From assembly GCA_030695415.1 (NCBI GenBank), contig JAUYQZ010000001.1, forward strand, positions 104,466 to 168,465: a stretch of DNA of 64,000 nucleotides, written 5' to 3'. This document shows positions 51,291 to 58,890 of the stretch, one piece after another (position 1 is the first letter of the stretch; every line of letters starts with the position of its first letter). The DNA comes from Hylemonella sp. GTDB lineage: Bacteria; Pseudomonadota; Gammaproteobacteria; Burkholderiales; Burkholderiaceae_C. The notes beneath the pieces were generated by a model. It was not told the DNA's origin and searched no databases. It saw only the letters and a list, made by a program, of their open reading frames with translations. The position numbers and the translations under genes were made by a program.

Positions 51291-52610
51291 ATGCAACGCA
51301 TCGTCATCTGCGGCGCCGCGGGGCGCGACTTCCACAACTTCAACACGGTCTACCGTGACGATGCGGCCGTGCGGGTGGTGGCCTTCACCGCCACGCAGAT
51401 TCCCGGCATCGATGCGCGGCGCTACCCGGCCAGCCTGGCGGGAGCGCTGTACCCGCAGGGCATTGCCATTGTTCCCGAGGCCGAGCTGGAGGCGCTGTGC
51501 CGGCGCGAGCGGGTGGACACCGTGGTCTTTGCCTACAGCGACGTGACCCACGCCCAGGTGATGCACCTGGCCTCGCGTGCGCTGGCCGTGGGCTGCAACT
51601 TCACCCTGCTGGGGCCGCAGGCCACCATGCTTCGCAGCCGCAAGCCGGTGGTGGCCGTGTCGGCCGTGCGCACGGGCTGCGGCAAGTCGCAGACGGCGCG
51701 CCATCTGGCGCAGATGCTCAAGGCCCGCGGCCTGCGCGTGGCCGCCATCCGCCACCCCATGCCCTATGGCGAGCTGGAGCGCCAGCGCGTGCAGGCCTTC
51801 CACACCCTGGCCGATCTGGACGCGGCGCAGTGCACGATAGAAGAACGCGAGGAATACGAGCCGCACCTGGCGGCCGGCCACGCGGTGTTTGCGGGGGTGG
51901 ACTACGCGGCGGTGCTGGCGGCCGAAGAGGCGTGCGACGTCATCGTCTGGGACGGCGGCAACAACGACTTTCCTTTCTACGTGCCCACGGTGCACGTGGT
52001 GGTGTGCGACGGCCTGCGGCCCGACCAGCTGAACACCCACCACCCGGGCGAGGCCGTGTTGCGCATGGCCGACATCGTGGTGGTCAACAAGGTGGACGCC
52101 GCACCGGCGGCCGACGTGGCCCAGCTGGGAGCGGCGCTGGCCGCGCTGCTGCCGGGCGTGCCCGTGGTGCGCGCCGCCTCGCCGGTGCAGGTGGACGCAC
52201 CCGCGCAGCTGCGCGGGCGGCGCGTGCTGGTGGTGGAAGACGGCCCCACCATCACCCACGGCGGCATGGCCTGGGGCGCGGGTTATGGCGCGCTGCGGGC
52301 GTACAAGGACGTGGAAATCGTCGACCCGCGAGAGAGCGCCGCACCGGAGATTGAGCGCGTCTATGCGCAGTACCCGCACATCGGCCCGGTGCTGCCGGCC
52401 ATGGGCTACAGCGAGGCGCACCTGGCCGCGCTGCGCGCCACCATCAACAGCAGCCGCGCCGACGTGGTGCTGGCGGCCACGCCGATCGACCTGGCCCGGC
52501 TGGGCGGCTTCACCAAGCCCATCGTGCGCGCCCGCTATGGTTATGCCGACGCGGGCGCACCCACACTCGCCACGCTGGTGGGCGAGCGGCTCGATGCGGC
52601 CACTGGTTAA
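51291..52610 (+). CDS. Cyclic 2,3-diphosphoglycerate-synthetase-like P-loop protein
   Basis: The 439-residue protein resembles archaeal cyclic 2,3-diphosphoglycerate synthetase: an N-terminal Rossmann-like part (MQRIVICGAAGRDFHNFNTV), a P-loop (SAVRTGCGKSQTARHLAQML, near residue 125) and a GTPase-like centre (VIVWDGGNNDFPF, ADIVVVNKVDAA). Bacterial homologues exist but their role is not established, and they may act on another substrate. It is followed by a carbamate-kinase-like gene, with a repeat between them; the pairing suggests a shared pathway. Confidence 0.8.
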   Translation: MQRIVICGAAGRDFHNFNTVYRDDAAVRVVAFTATQIPGIDARRYPASLAGALYPQGIAIVPEAELEALCRRERVDTVVFAYSDVTHAQVMHLASRALAVGCNFTLLGPQATMLRSRKPVVAVSAVRTGCGKSQTARHLAQMLKARGLRVAAIRHPMPYGELERQRVQAFHTLADLDAAQCTIEEREEYEPHLAAGHAVFAGVDYAAVLAAEEACDVIVWDGGNNDFPFYVPTVHVVVCDGLRPDQLNTHHPGEAVLRMADIVVVNKVDAAPAADVAQLGAALAALLPGVPVVRAASPVQVDAPAQLRGRRVLVVEDGPTITHGGMAWGAGYGALRAYKDVEIVDPRESAAPEIERVYAQYPHIGPVLPAMGYSEAHLAALRATINSSRADVVLAATPIDLARLGGFTKPIVRARYGYADAGAPTLATLVGERLDAATG

Positions 52611-52627
52611 GGCAATGCCAAACCAGT

Positions 52628-52708
52628 CCGTTCGCGTTGAGCCTGTCGAAACGCTCTCCGTGCGAATCAGCATTCTGCAAAGGGCTTCGACAGGCTCAGC
52701 CCGAACGG
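52628..52708. repeat. Dispersed palindromic repeat between the cPGS-like and kinase genes
   Basis: CCGTTCGCGTTGAGCCTGTC plus GAAACG, then a spacer, then TTCGACAGGCTCAGCCCGAA plus CGG on the other side. It fills most of the gap before the kinase gene. Confidence 0.88.
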
Positions 52709-52738
52709 TGAGGTGCTCAGGGTGAGCTGTGAGATGCC

Positions 52739-53641
52739 ATGACCATCAATGAATCCGCCGTGAAGCCCGGCCTGCTGGTGATTGCTCTCGGCGGCAATGC
52801 GCTGAGCCCGCCCGCCGGCGACCCAGGCTACGCGACGGAGCGCGCCGCTGCAATGAACGCGGCGCGCCAGCTGGCGGCCCTTGCCACCGAAGACCACCGC
52901 CTGCTCGTCGTGCACGGCAACGGCCCGCAGGTGGGCCGGCTGCTGGGCAGCGCGGCGGACACCGGCAACCTGGACATCCACGTGGCGCAGACCCAGGGCG
53001 AGCTGGGCTACCTGCTGGCGGAAGCGCTGGAGCAGATGAGCGGCACGCCCACCGTGGCGCTGGTCACGCGCGCCCTGGTGGACCCGGCGGACCCGGCCTT
53101 TGAGCACCCCACCAAACCCATCGGCCCGCTGCTGCCCGCGCGCCCGGGCGGGCCGGCCGTGCAGTTGCCCGGCGGCTGGCGCCGCACCGTGGCCTCGCCG
53201 CGCCCGCTGGCCGTGGTGGAAGAACGCGCCATCGCCACCCTGCTGCGCGAGCAGCACGTGATTGCCGGCGGCGGGGGCGGCATCGCGATCGCCCGCACGG
53301 CGCAGGGTTCGCAAGGGCTGGCCTGCGTGATCGACAAGGACTGGATGGCCGCGCGCCTGGCCATCGCCCTGGATGCACAGTTGCTGGTGTTCGCCACCAA
53401 TGTGGCGGGCGTGGAGGACGCGCATGGCACGGCGAAGGCACAGCTGCGGCCGCGCTTGACCGTGACCGAGGCACGCGAACTGCTGGCCGCGGGCGGGCTG
53501 GGCGCGGGATCAATGGCGCCCAAGCTGGAAAGCGCTATTGAATTTGTAGCAGCCACCGGTCGGCCCGCATGGATATTGCACACCAATGTGCTGGCGCAGG
53601 CGCTGGACGCCGCGCCGCCGGGCACGCGGGTGGTGCCTTAG
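52739..53641 (+). CDS. Carbamate-kinase-like amino acid kinase
   Basis: The 300-residue protein has the amino-acid-kinase motifs LLVIALGGNALSPPAG, LVVHGNGPQVGRLLGS, AGGGGGIAIARTAQG and CVIDKDWMAARLAIALDAQL, closest to carbamate kinase (ArcC). Arginine deiminase genes are not near it, so a catabolic ATP-forming role is doubtful. Together with the upstream cPGS-like gene it may form a module of unknown purpose. The ATG lies about 30 bases after the dispersed repeat. Confidence 0.85.
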   Translation: MTINESAVKPGLLVIALGGNALSPPAGDPGYATERAAAMNAARQLAALATEDHRLLVVHGNGPQVGRLLGSAADTGNLDIHVAQTQGELGYLLAEALEQMSGTPTVALVTRALVDPADPAFEHPTKPIGPLLPARPGGPAVQLPGGWRRTVASPRPLAVVEERAIATLLREQHVIAGGGGGIAIARTAQGSQGLACVIDKDWMAARLAIALDAQLLVFATNVAGVEDAHGTAKAQLRPRLTVTEARELLAAGGLGAGSMAPKLESAIEFVAATGRPAWILHTNVLAQALDAAPPGTRVVP

Positions 53642-53732
53642 GGCCTGACTGTGAAATGGGCATACGGACGGTGATCTGGATGCACCTTGTCCTCAAGGAG
53701 CTGCGGCGGCGCCACCAGCATCTCCCCGCGCT

Positions 53733-54752
53733 CTACATGGGCAGCGGCTTATCCGAGCCGTCTATGAGCGAGACGACCTTGAGCCGGATCTGGTAGCGCC
53801 CGGATTTCACGAGCTCGATGACCTGGTCCGAGGCCCAGCGGGACGCGGGGCCGTAGCTGAGCCGGAGCTCGGCGCTCTGCCCGCGCCGGAGGGTCTGGCG
53901 CACGAAGCCTTTCCAGGGGGTGGCTTCGGTACCGGATGGCGCGATGACGGTCACGGGCATGGCGCCCGAGGTGTCGTAGAGCCAGGCGTCGAAGGTGATG
54001 CGCTTGAGGCTTTCGTAGCCCATGTTTTGCACCTCGACGATGACGGAGATCTCGTTGCCGCCCGAGACGCCCTGGACAACTTCTGCACGCTTGAGGGTGA
54101 TGAGCACCTGGGGCGGTGCTTCGACATGGACGGTGGTGCCTGCAGGCAGGGGGGCGGGCCCGGTGTCTGCCGCAGGCGCGGCGCCCGCTGTTGCTGCGGA
54201 TGTCGGTGCAGGGGCCGAGGCCTTGGCAAGCGGGGCCGGAGCGGGCGCGGGCGCAGCCACGGGTGCTGGGGCCGGCGCGGGTTTGGGCGCGGGCCGGGGC
54301 ACAGGCTTGGGCGCCGGTTTGGGCACAACGGTGGCCACGGGGGCGGGGCTGGGCTCGGGCTCGAACAAGAGATAGGCCAGGCCCACCACGGCGACCAGCA
54401 GGGCGACCACGGCCGTGCCAAAAAGAATGCGATAGCGGACGACCAGATCTTTCAGCCAGAGGCGCAGGCGGCGGGGGGCTGTCTTGCGGGCCTCGGCGAG
54501 CTGGTCAAGTATCTGCTCGCCCTTGTCTTCAAAGTCGGCGGCTGACTTGAGTTTGAAGCGCTCCTGCTTCAAGGCCTGCTTGTGCATGCTGTGCAGGTAG
54601 CGGATGCGCTTGCGCAGTTCGGGGGGCACCACGTAGCGGGTCGAACCGAGCCGCTCACGCAAGCCCGCGCCGGTGCTGCCCCAGTCACGCTGAAGCACGC
54701 GCTCGATGCGCCTGCAGATGTTGAGGACGATGTCCTTGTCCTTGTCGCTCAT
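53733..54752 (-). CDS. Membrane protein with Ala/Pro-rich linker, unknown function
   Basis: The 339-residue protein has an N-terminal cytoplasmic part (MSDKDKDIVLNICRRIERVL), one membrane segment (about 108-130, ILFGTAVVALLVAVVGLAYL), a long Ala/Pro/Lys linker (about 135-215) and a C-terminal beta-rich domain (VLITLKRAEVVQGVSGGNEI) likely in the periplasm. The layout suggests a cell-envelope-spanning protein, but no family is recognised. A hairpin terminator for an upstream minus-strand transcript lies at 54810-54842. Confidence 0.75.
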   Translation of the reverse strand: MSDKDKDIVLNICRRIERVLQRDWGSTGAGLRERLGSTRYVVPPELRKRIRYLHSMHKQALKQERFKLKSAADFEDKGEQILDQLAEARKTAPRRLRLWLKDLVVRYRILFGTAVVALLVAVVGLAYLLFEPEPSPAPVATVVPKPAPKPVPRPAPKPAPAPAPVAAPAPAPAPLAKASAPAPTSAATAGAAPAADTGPAPLPAGTTVHVEAPPQVLITLKRAEVVQGVSGGNEISVIVEVQNMGYESLKRITFDAWLYDTSGAMPVTVIAPSGTEATPWKGFVRQTLRRGQSAELRLSYGPASRWASDQVIELVKSGRYQIRLKVVSLIDGSDKPLPM

Positions 54753-54809
54753 TCGTCGGTCTTCCGTCGGTCCATGCTGCCGGATGACAGCCGCGCTGCC
54801 CCCAAGAAA

Positions 54810-54842
54810 ATGCCCTCGTCCAGCCGGGCTGAACGAGGGCAT
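54810..54842 (-). terminator. Hairpin terminator, minus orientation
   Basis: ATGCCCTCGT and ACGAGGGCAT form a 10-base stem extended inward by CAGCC/GGCTG. On the minus strand it is followed by TTTTCTT. No clear gene ends there now, so it may be left from a lost gene. Confidence 0.6.
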
Positions 54843-54989
54843 GCATGTTCTGGTGTGTTGTTCTCTGCAAGCTCACCGTCGTCGCTTGCGCCCTGTGGAG
54901 TTCAGTTTACCGGCAGTGCACCTGGCGTTCCTCGCGCGAGCCCACAAAACCCCACGAAACAGGGTTGGGCGGCGCCGGATTGGCGCGGG

Positions 54990-55140
54990 CATGGAGACAG
55001 CCGCCCAGGCTGTCTGCCTGACGGAACACGGCGTGGCCTGCGGCCAGGGCTGGCTGTTCGCCAAGGAGATGCCGGCGCGGGAACTGGCTCAGGCGCTGCA
55101 GGAGCAGGCGGCCTGGGCGTTTAGAGTCGGCGCCCCTTGA
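54990..55140 (+). pseudogene. C-terminal remnant of an EAL-domain protein
   Basis: The frame encodes METAAQAVCLTEHGVACGQG then WLFAKEMPARELAQAL, the usual end of EAL (c-di-GMP phosphodiesterase) domains. Only about 50 residues remain, cut off from any catalytic part, so it cannot be active. It overlaps the 3' end of the small membrane gene on the other strand. Fragment origin is clear from the motif; no full-length gene is nearby. Confidence 0.65.
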
Positions 55141-55267
55141 TGAGGCGCAGCAGGATCACCACCACGGCGACGACCAGCAGGATGTGGATGAATCCGCCCA
55201 TGGTGTAGGAGGAGACCAGCCCCAGCAGCCACAGTACGATCAGGATGATGGCAAGGGTTTCGAGCAT
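55121..55267 (-). CDS. Lmo0937-family small membrane protein
   Basis: The 48-residue protein MLETLAIILIVLWLLGLVSS with TMGGFIHILLVVAVVVILLR matches the lmo0937/DUF5670-type family: two short membrane helices and a basic end (KGRRL). These are typically stress-induced; the function is unknown. It lies 10 bases after the small lipoprotein gene on the same strand, probably in one transcript. Confidence 0.85.
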   Translation of the reverse strand: MLETLAIILIVLWLLGLVSSYTMGGFIHILLVVAVVVILLRLIKGRRL

Positions 55268-55277
55268 CTTGTTCTGC

Positions 55278-55508
55278 CTAGTTCTTCGGGTCGCGTTTGG
55301 CAGCGTCCTGGAGGTCTTCACCGGCCTTCTCGATCTTCTCGCCGACTTTTTCCTTGGTCTCATCGATTTTCTCGCCAGACTTCTCGACCGCCTTGTCGAT
55401 GGATTTGCCGGCCTTCTCGGCCGGGCCTTCCTGCTTCTGGCAACCAGCCAGCGCCGCGAGCAGGACCGTCAGCACAACGGTGGCCGTTGTCGTTGTTTTG
55501 TACTTCAT
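55278..55508 (-). CDS. Small lysine/glutamate-rich lipoprotein
   Basis: The 76-residue protein has a lipobox (LLAALAGC) and a mature part of Lys/Glu/Ala heptad-like repeats (SGEKIDETKEKVGEKIEKAG) expected to form a helix. AAGGG lies six bases before the ATG at 55508; another ATG directly precedes it. It is probably a stress-type envelope protein, as suggested by the lmo0937-like partner and the shared upstream element at 55551-55605. Confidence 0.8.
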   Translation of the reverse strand: MKYKTTTTATVVLTVLLAALAGCQKQEGPAEKAGKSIDKAVEKSGEKIDETKEKVGEKIEKAGEDLQDAAKRDPKN

Positions 55509-55550
55509 CATTTACCCTTCCGGCTCGGCAAGATCGCCAAGACAGTTCCC

Positions 55551-55605
55551 ACCTTAAAAGCCCGGACCATTTCTGGCTGTTCGCTACCGCACACAGAAGG
55601 CGGGC
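55551..55605 (-). promoter_or_regulatory. Conserved upstream element, lipoprotein copy
   Basis: On the plus strand: ACCTTAAAAGCCCGG, then starting 26 bases from its first base CTGTTCGCTACCGCACACAG and AAGGCGG. The same two blocks at the same spacing occur at 57033-57086. It lies 43 bases upstream of the lipoprotein start. Confidence 0.55.
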
Positions 55606-55616
55606 CGGACTGGCCA

Positions 55617-55964
55617 TCAGCCACCCTGCGCCGGCTTCGATGACCCGGACGACGCGTTCCCGGCCTGCAAGGCGCGCAGCTGCGCCTCCAGGGTTTCGAT
55701 GCGGTCCAGATAGTCCAGCACGATCGCCACCGCGAAGAGCTCCAGGTCATAGTCCCGACGCAGCTTGCCCGCGGTGCGCAGCCGCGGGATGTACTGGGCC
55801 GGGAACTGGGGTTCGGGCTGGTCGGCCTTCAAGGGGGAGAGCGCGCCGTACTCCACCAGCTCGTCCAGCTCGGCCGAACTCATGCCGCATATCCGGGACA
55901 GCTCGGCCAGATTCAAGACCTGGCCGGCATCAAGCCATTCACACTCAAGGTGCAGCTGGTTCAT
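55617..55964 (-). CDS. cbpM: CbpM-like chaperone modulator
   Basis: The 115-residue MerR-like helical protein (LNLAELSRICGMSSAELDEL, LRRDYDLELFAVAIVLDYLD) modulates the DnaJ-like CbpA. The start (GGAGAC upstream) lies inside the 3' end of cbpA, a 20-base overlap, so the two are translated from one message. The family and gene order match cbpAM. Confidence 0.9.
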   Translation of the reverse strand: MNQLHLECEWLDAGQVLNLAELSRICGMSSAELDELVEYGALSPLKADQPEPQFPAQYIPRLRTAGKLRRDYDLELFAVAIVLDYLDRIETLEAQLRALQAGNASSGSSKPAQGG

Positions 55965-56874
55965 GGGAAGTCTCCTTGGGCAAGGCCGCTCGCGGGTTGA
56001 AGGTCGAGATCCTGGCCAGCTCTTCATAAAGCTTGCGCTCCGGCTCCGACAGCGTGGTGGGAACGTCGATGCGCACGGTGGCGTAGAGGTCACCGCCCGG
56101 GCCCTGGCGCTTGGCCAGGCCCCGACCCCGCAAGCGCAGCTTGCGTCCGCTGCGCGTCCCGGGGGGCACGGTGAGCATGACGCTGCCGTCCAGTGTGGGC
56201 ACTTCCAGCTCGGCGCCCAGCGCAGCCTCCCACGGTGTCAGGGCCAGGTCGAAGTACAGGTCGTGGCGGTCGACGCGAAACACGGGATCGGGACGCAGTT
56301 CGATGTGCAGGTAGAAATCGCCGTCGCCCCCGCCGTTGCGGCCCTTGCCCCCTTTGCCCCGCAATCTGAGCTTCTGACCGGCCGTGACGCCGGCCGGAAT
56401 GGACACTTCCAGCGTGTGTTCACCTGCCGGATCGCTCAGCTTCAGGCTCAAGGTGGCTCCGCGGTGCGCGTCCGCAAGGCTGATGTGCACCGTGTCCTCG
56501 TAGTCCCGCCCTTGAACGGGCATGGCCCCTGGGCGCGCACCGCCGCCGCGGCGCCCCATCTCTGCCAGCAGGTCCGCCAGGTCGATGTTCTCGAAGGAAT
56601 CGAAGCCCGCCGCATGGTCGCTGCGCCATTGGGGCGGTGGCGAGAACTCGGCGCCGGACGGTTGCCGCCCCAACGCGTCATAGGCGGCACGCTTGTCCGG
56701 GTCCTTGAGCGTTGCATAGGCCTCTGCCGCGTCCTTGAACTTCTCTTCAGCGTCCTTCGCCTTGGACACATCCGGGTGGGTCTGGCGGGCCAGCTTGCGG
56801 TAGGCCTTCTTGATCTGATCCAGATCAGCATCGCGTGCGACGCCGAGGGTGGCGTAGTAGTCCTTGTATTTCAC
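55945..56874 (-). CDS. cbpA: CbpA, DnaJ-class co-chaperone
   Basis: The 309-residue protein has an N-terminal J domain with the HPD motif (KLARQTHPDVSKAKDAEEKF, about residue 33) and two C-terminal DnaJ substrate-binding domains (GQKLRLRGKGGKGRNGGGDG; GRKLRLRGRGLAKRQGPGGD). It lacks the zinc-finger region of DnaJ, as expected for CbpA. It stimulates DnaK, chiefly under stress. Confidence 0.95.
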   Translation of the reverse strand: MKYKDYYATLGVARDADLDQIKKAYRKLARQTHPDVSKAKDAEEKFKDAAEAYATLKDPDKRAAYDALGRQPSGAEFSPPPQWRSDHAAGFDSFENIDLADLLAEMGRRGGGARPGAMPVQGRDYEDTVHISLADAHRGATLSLKLSDPAGEHTLEVSIPAGVTAGQKLRLRGKGGKGRNGGGDGDFYLHIELRPDPVFRVDRHDLYFDLALTPWEAALGAELEVPTLDGSVMLTVPPGTRSGRKLRLRGRGLAKRQGPGGDLYATVRIDVPTTLSEPERKLYEELARISTFNPRAALPKETSHEPAAP

Positions 56875-57173
56875 GCCGCAAACCTCGCGACGTGAACCGC
56901 TGCGCCGCGCCGCACCATCCTGCCCTCAATAGTCAGGGTCATGGCGCAGCCTGATGCGGGTCGATGGAAGGGCGGATGGATGGAGCGTGGGCCTGGCATG
57001 GCTTTGAAGCGGTTTGAAGGTCTGGGGGGTTGACCTTAAAAGCCCGGGCGGCGTTTGACCGTGCGCCACCGTACAGAGAGGGCGGCAGCCCTCGTCAATA
57101 CTCTTCCCGCAATCCTGTTCCCGGGATTGATCGTCCGCACGAACTGCAAGCCTGGACCGGATGGCCACCCCTT
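56875..57173. promoter_or_regulatory. Divergent region between cbpA and the YihY gene
   Basis: About 300 bases. It contains the conserved element at 57033-57086 but no gene of its own. Confidence 0.5.
57033..57086. promoter_or_regulatory. Conserved upstream element, cbpA/yihY copy
   Basis: ACCTTAAAAGCCCGG, then starting 26 bases from its first base CCGTGCGCCACCGTACAGAG and AGGGCGG. It matches the element at 55551-55605 in sequence and spacing and may control cbpAM, the YihY gene or both. Confidence 0.55.
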
Positions 57174-58043
57174 ATGCAATGGCGCGTTGACATCGCCTGG
57201 AGCCTGCTGCGACAAACCTCCCAGTCGTGGCTGGACGACCATGCGCCCAGCATGGGCGCGGCGCTGGCCTACTACACCCTGTTCTCCCTGGCGCCGCTGC
57301 TGCTGATCGTCATCTCCGTGGCCGGCCTGGTGTTTGGCGAGGAGGCAGCGCGCGGCGAGATCACCCTTCAACTCCAGTCCCTGATGGGCGACGCCGGTGC
57401 CCGGGCCGTGCAGGACTTGCTGACCAGCGTGAACGAGCCGACCAAGGGCCTGTTCGCCACGGCCGTGGGGCTGCTGCTGCTGCTGCTGGGTGCCACCAGC
57501 GTGTTCGCCGAACTGCAGGATGCCCTGGACCGGATCTGGCGCGTGCCCACGCGCATCCGCGCCAACGGCTGGCTGGCGCTGCTGCGCGCGCGCCTGCTCT
57601 CTTTCGGGATGATCCTGGCCATCGGGTTCTTGCTGACCGTGTCGCTGCTCATGAGTGCCGTGCTGGCGCTGGTGGGCCGCTCGGTGGAGCCGCTTTTTGG
57701 CGGCTGGTTCGTGGTGGGCGCCGTCGCCAATGCCATCGTCGGCTTCCTGCTGGTCGCTGCCATGTTCGCCATCATCTACAAGGTGCTGCCGCGGGCACGC
57801 GTGCAGTGGAACGATGTATGGACGGGCGCCGTGTTCACCGCCATCCTCTTCAGCCTGGGCAAGCTGCTGATCAGCCTCTACATCAGCCGCTTCGGGGTGA
57901 GCTCGGGCTTCGGCGCCGCCGGCTCACTGGTGATCGTGCTGCTGTGGGTGTACTACTCGGCCCAGGTCTTCCTGTTCGGCGCCGAATTCACCTGGGTCTA
58001 TGCCCGTGTGCTGGGGTCGCGTCAGATGGCGGTGCGCACCTGA
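57174..58043 (+). CDS. YihY/BrkB-family inner membrane protein
   Basis: The 289-residue protein (from ATG at 57174) has about six hydrophobic segments and family signatures MGAALAYYTLFSLAPLLLIV and LLWVYYSAQVFLFGAEFTWV. The family was once mis-called ribonuclease BN; its transport or envelope role is unknown. Longer in-frame starts reach 57030 but would run through the conserved upstream element. Confidence 0.88.
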   Translation: MQWRVDIAWSLLRQTSQSWLDDHAPSMGAALAYYTLFSLAPLLLIVISVAGLVFGEEAARGEITLQLQSLMGDAGARAVQDLLTSVNEPTKGLFATAVGLLLLLLGATSVFAELQDALDRIWRVPTRIRANGWLALLRARLLSFGMILAIGFLLTVSLLMSAVLALVGRSVEPLFGGWFVVGAVANAIVGFLLVAAMFAIIYKVLPRARVQWNDVWTGAVFTAILFSLGKLLISLYISRFGVSSGFGAAGSLVIVLLWVYYSAQVFLFGAEFTWVYARVLGSRQMAVRT

Positions 58044-58184
58044 GTGGGGCCTGGCGCTCAGCCCGGGCCAAGCCCGCGGCCTGTCTTGAGCGATCACGAC
58101 CCATGGATAAACACCCGTCTTGACTCTTCCGCACATTCGTCTACCATGGCTATTAACAATTAGTTACACCGACAGGGGGAGCAC

Positions 58185-58796
58185 ATGAGAAACGTCGCTA
58201 TCTGCCTCTCACTGGCGTGCATCTTGAGTGCATGCGCCAGCAAACCAGGCACCTCTCTCAGCCATACAGTGCCCGTCAACACCGCCGCGATGTCCAAGGC
58301 GACGGCCACGCTGCAGGGAGCCATCACCCGGAAATCTTCAGAGGCAACGGAAGACGAACGGGATGCCCTGAGAACGTCCCTGTCGGCGATGGAGCAGTTC
58401 TGCACACTCCGCCTCTCCAGCATGGAAAGCGACTCGAAAGACAAAGCGAAGAACGCGTTCTGGCTATCGGTTGCGGGTGCCATCTCCGGGGCAGTCATTG
58501 CACCGGCTCTCACCGCGGGGAATGCGGCCGGCAACAGCACCGCGATCGCGGCGTTCAGCGGTTTCTCAGGCGCCACGAACTTCATGTCGCAATCCCTCAC
58601 CTCCTCGGGCAACAGCGGATCGGCAGACGCCACCACGCGAAACGCGATCGTCACCAGCATCTGGCAGCAACTGAACATCGCCTTTGACGAACAGAAGACC
58701 ATCGGTGAACGGCTGACAGCCGTCGACAAGGCCAGGGCAGCCTGCGTTTTCTACAGCATCCAGGTCCCCTCGACCACTCAAGCGCCGAGCAATTGA
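58185..58796 (+). CDS. Lipoprotein, unknown function
   Basis: The 203-residue protein starts MRNVAICLSLACILSACASK with a lipobox LSAC. A helical, Ser/Thr-rich mature part contains a Gly/Ala-rich hydrophobic stretch (SVAGAISGAVIAPALTAGNA). Lower GC than its neighbours. AGGGGGAG precedes the ATG. No family is recognised. Confidence 0.75.
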   Translation: MRNVAICLSLACILSACASKPGTSLSHTVPVNTAAMSKATATLQGAITRKSSEATEDERDALRTSLSAMEQFCTLRLSSMESDSKDKAKNAFWLSVAGAISGAVIAPALTAGNAAGNSTAIAAFSGFSGATNFMSQSLTSSGNSGSADATTRNAIVTSIWQQLNIAFDEQKTIGERLTAVDKARAACVFYSIQVPSTTQAPSN

Positions 58797-58890
58797 CGCT
58801 CAACCCATGTGATCCACCGCGATGAATGTGCCGACTCCGCACGATGGTGAGCGAGTGCCATAAGAAGAACGGCATCTCCCCCCACGCCTC

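Noticed and set aside
58043..58184. Possible small gene or RNA between the YihY and lipoprotein genes
   Set aside because: No open frame with a ribosome site and no stable stem with T-run; it looks like an ordinary promoter region.
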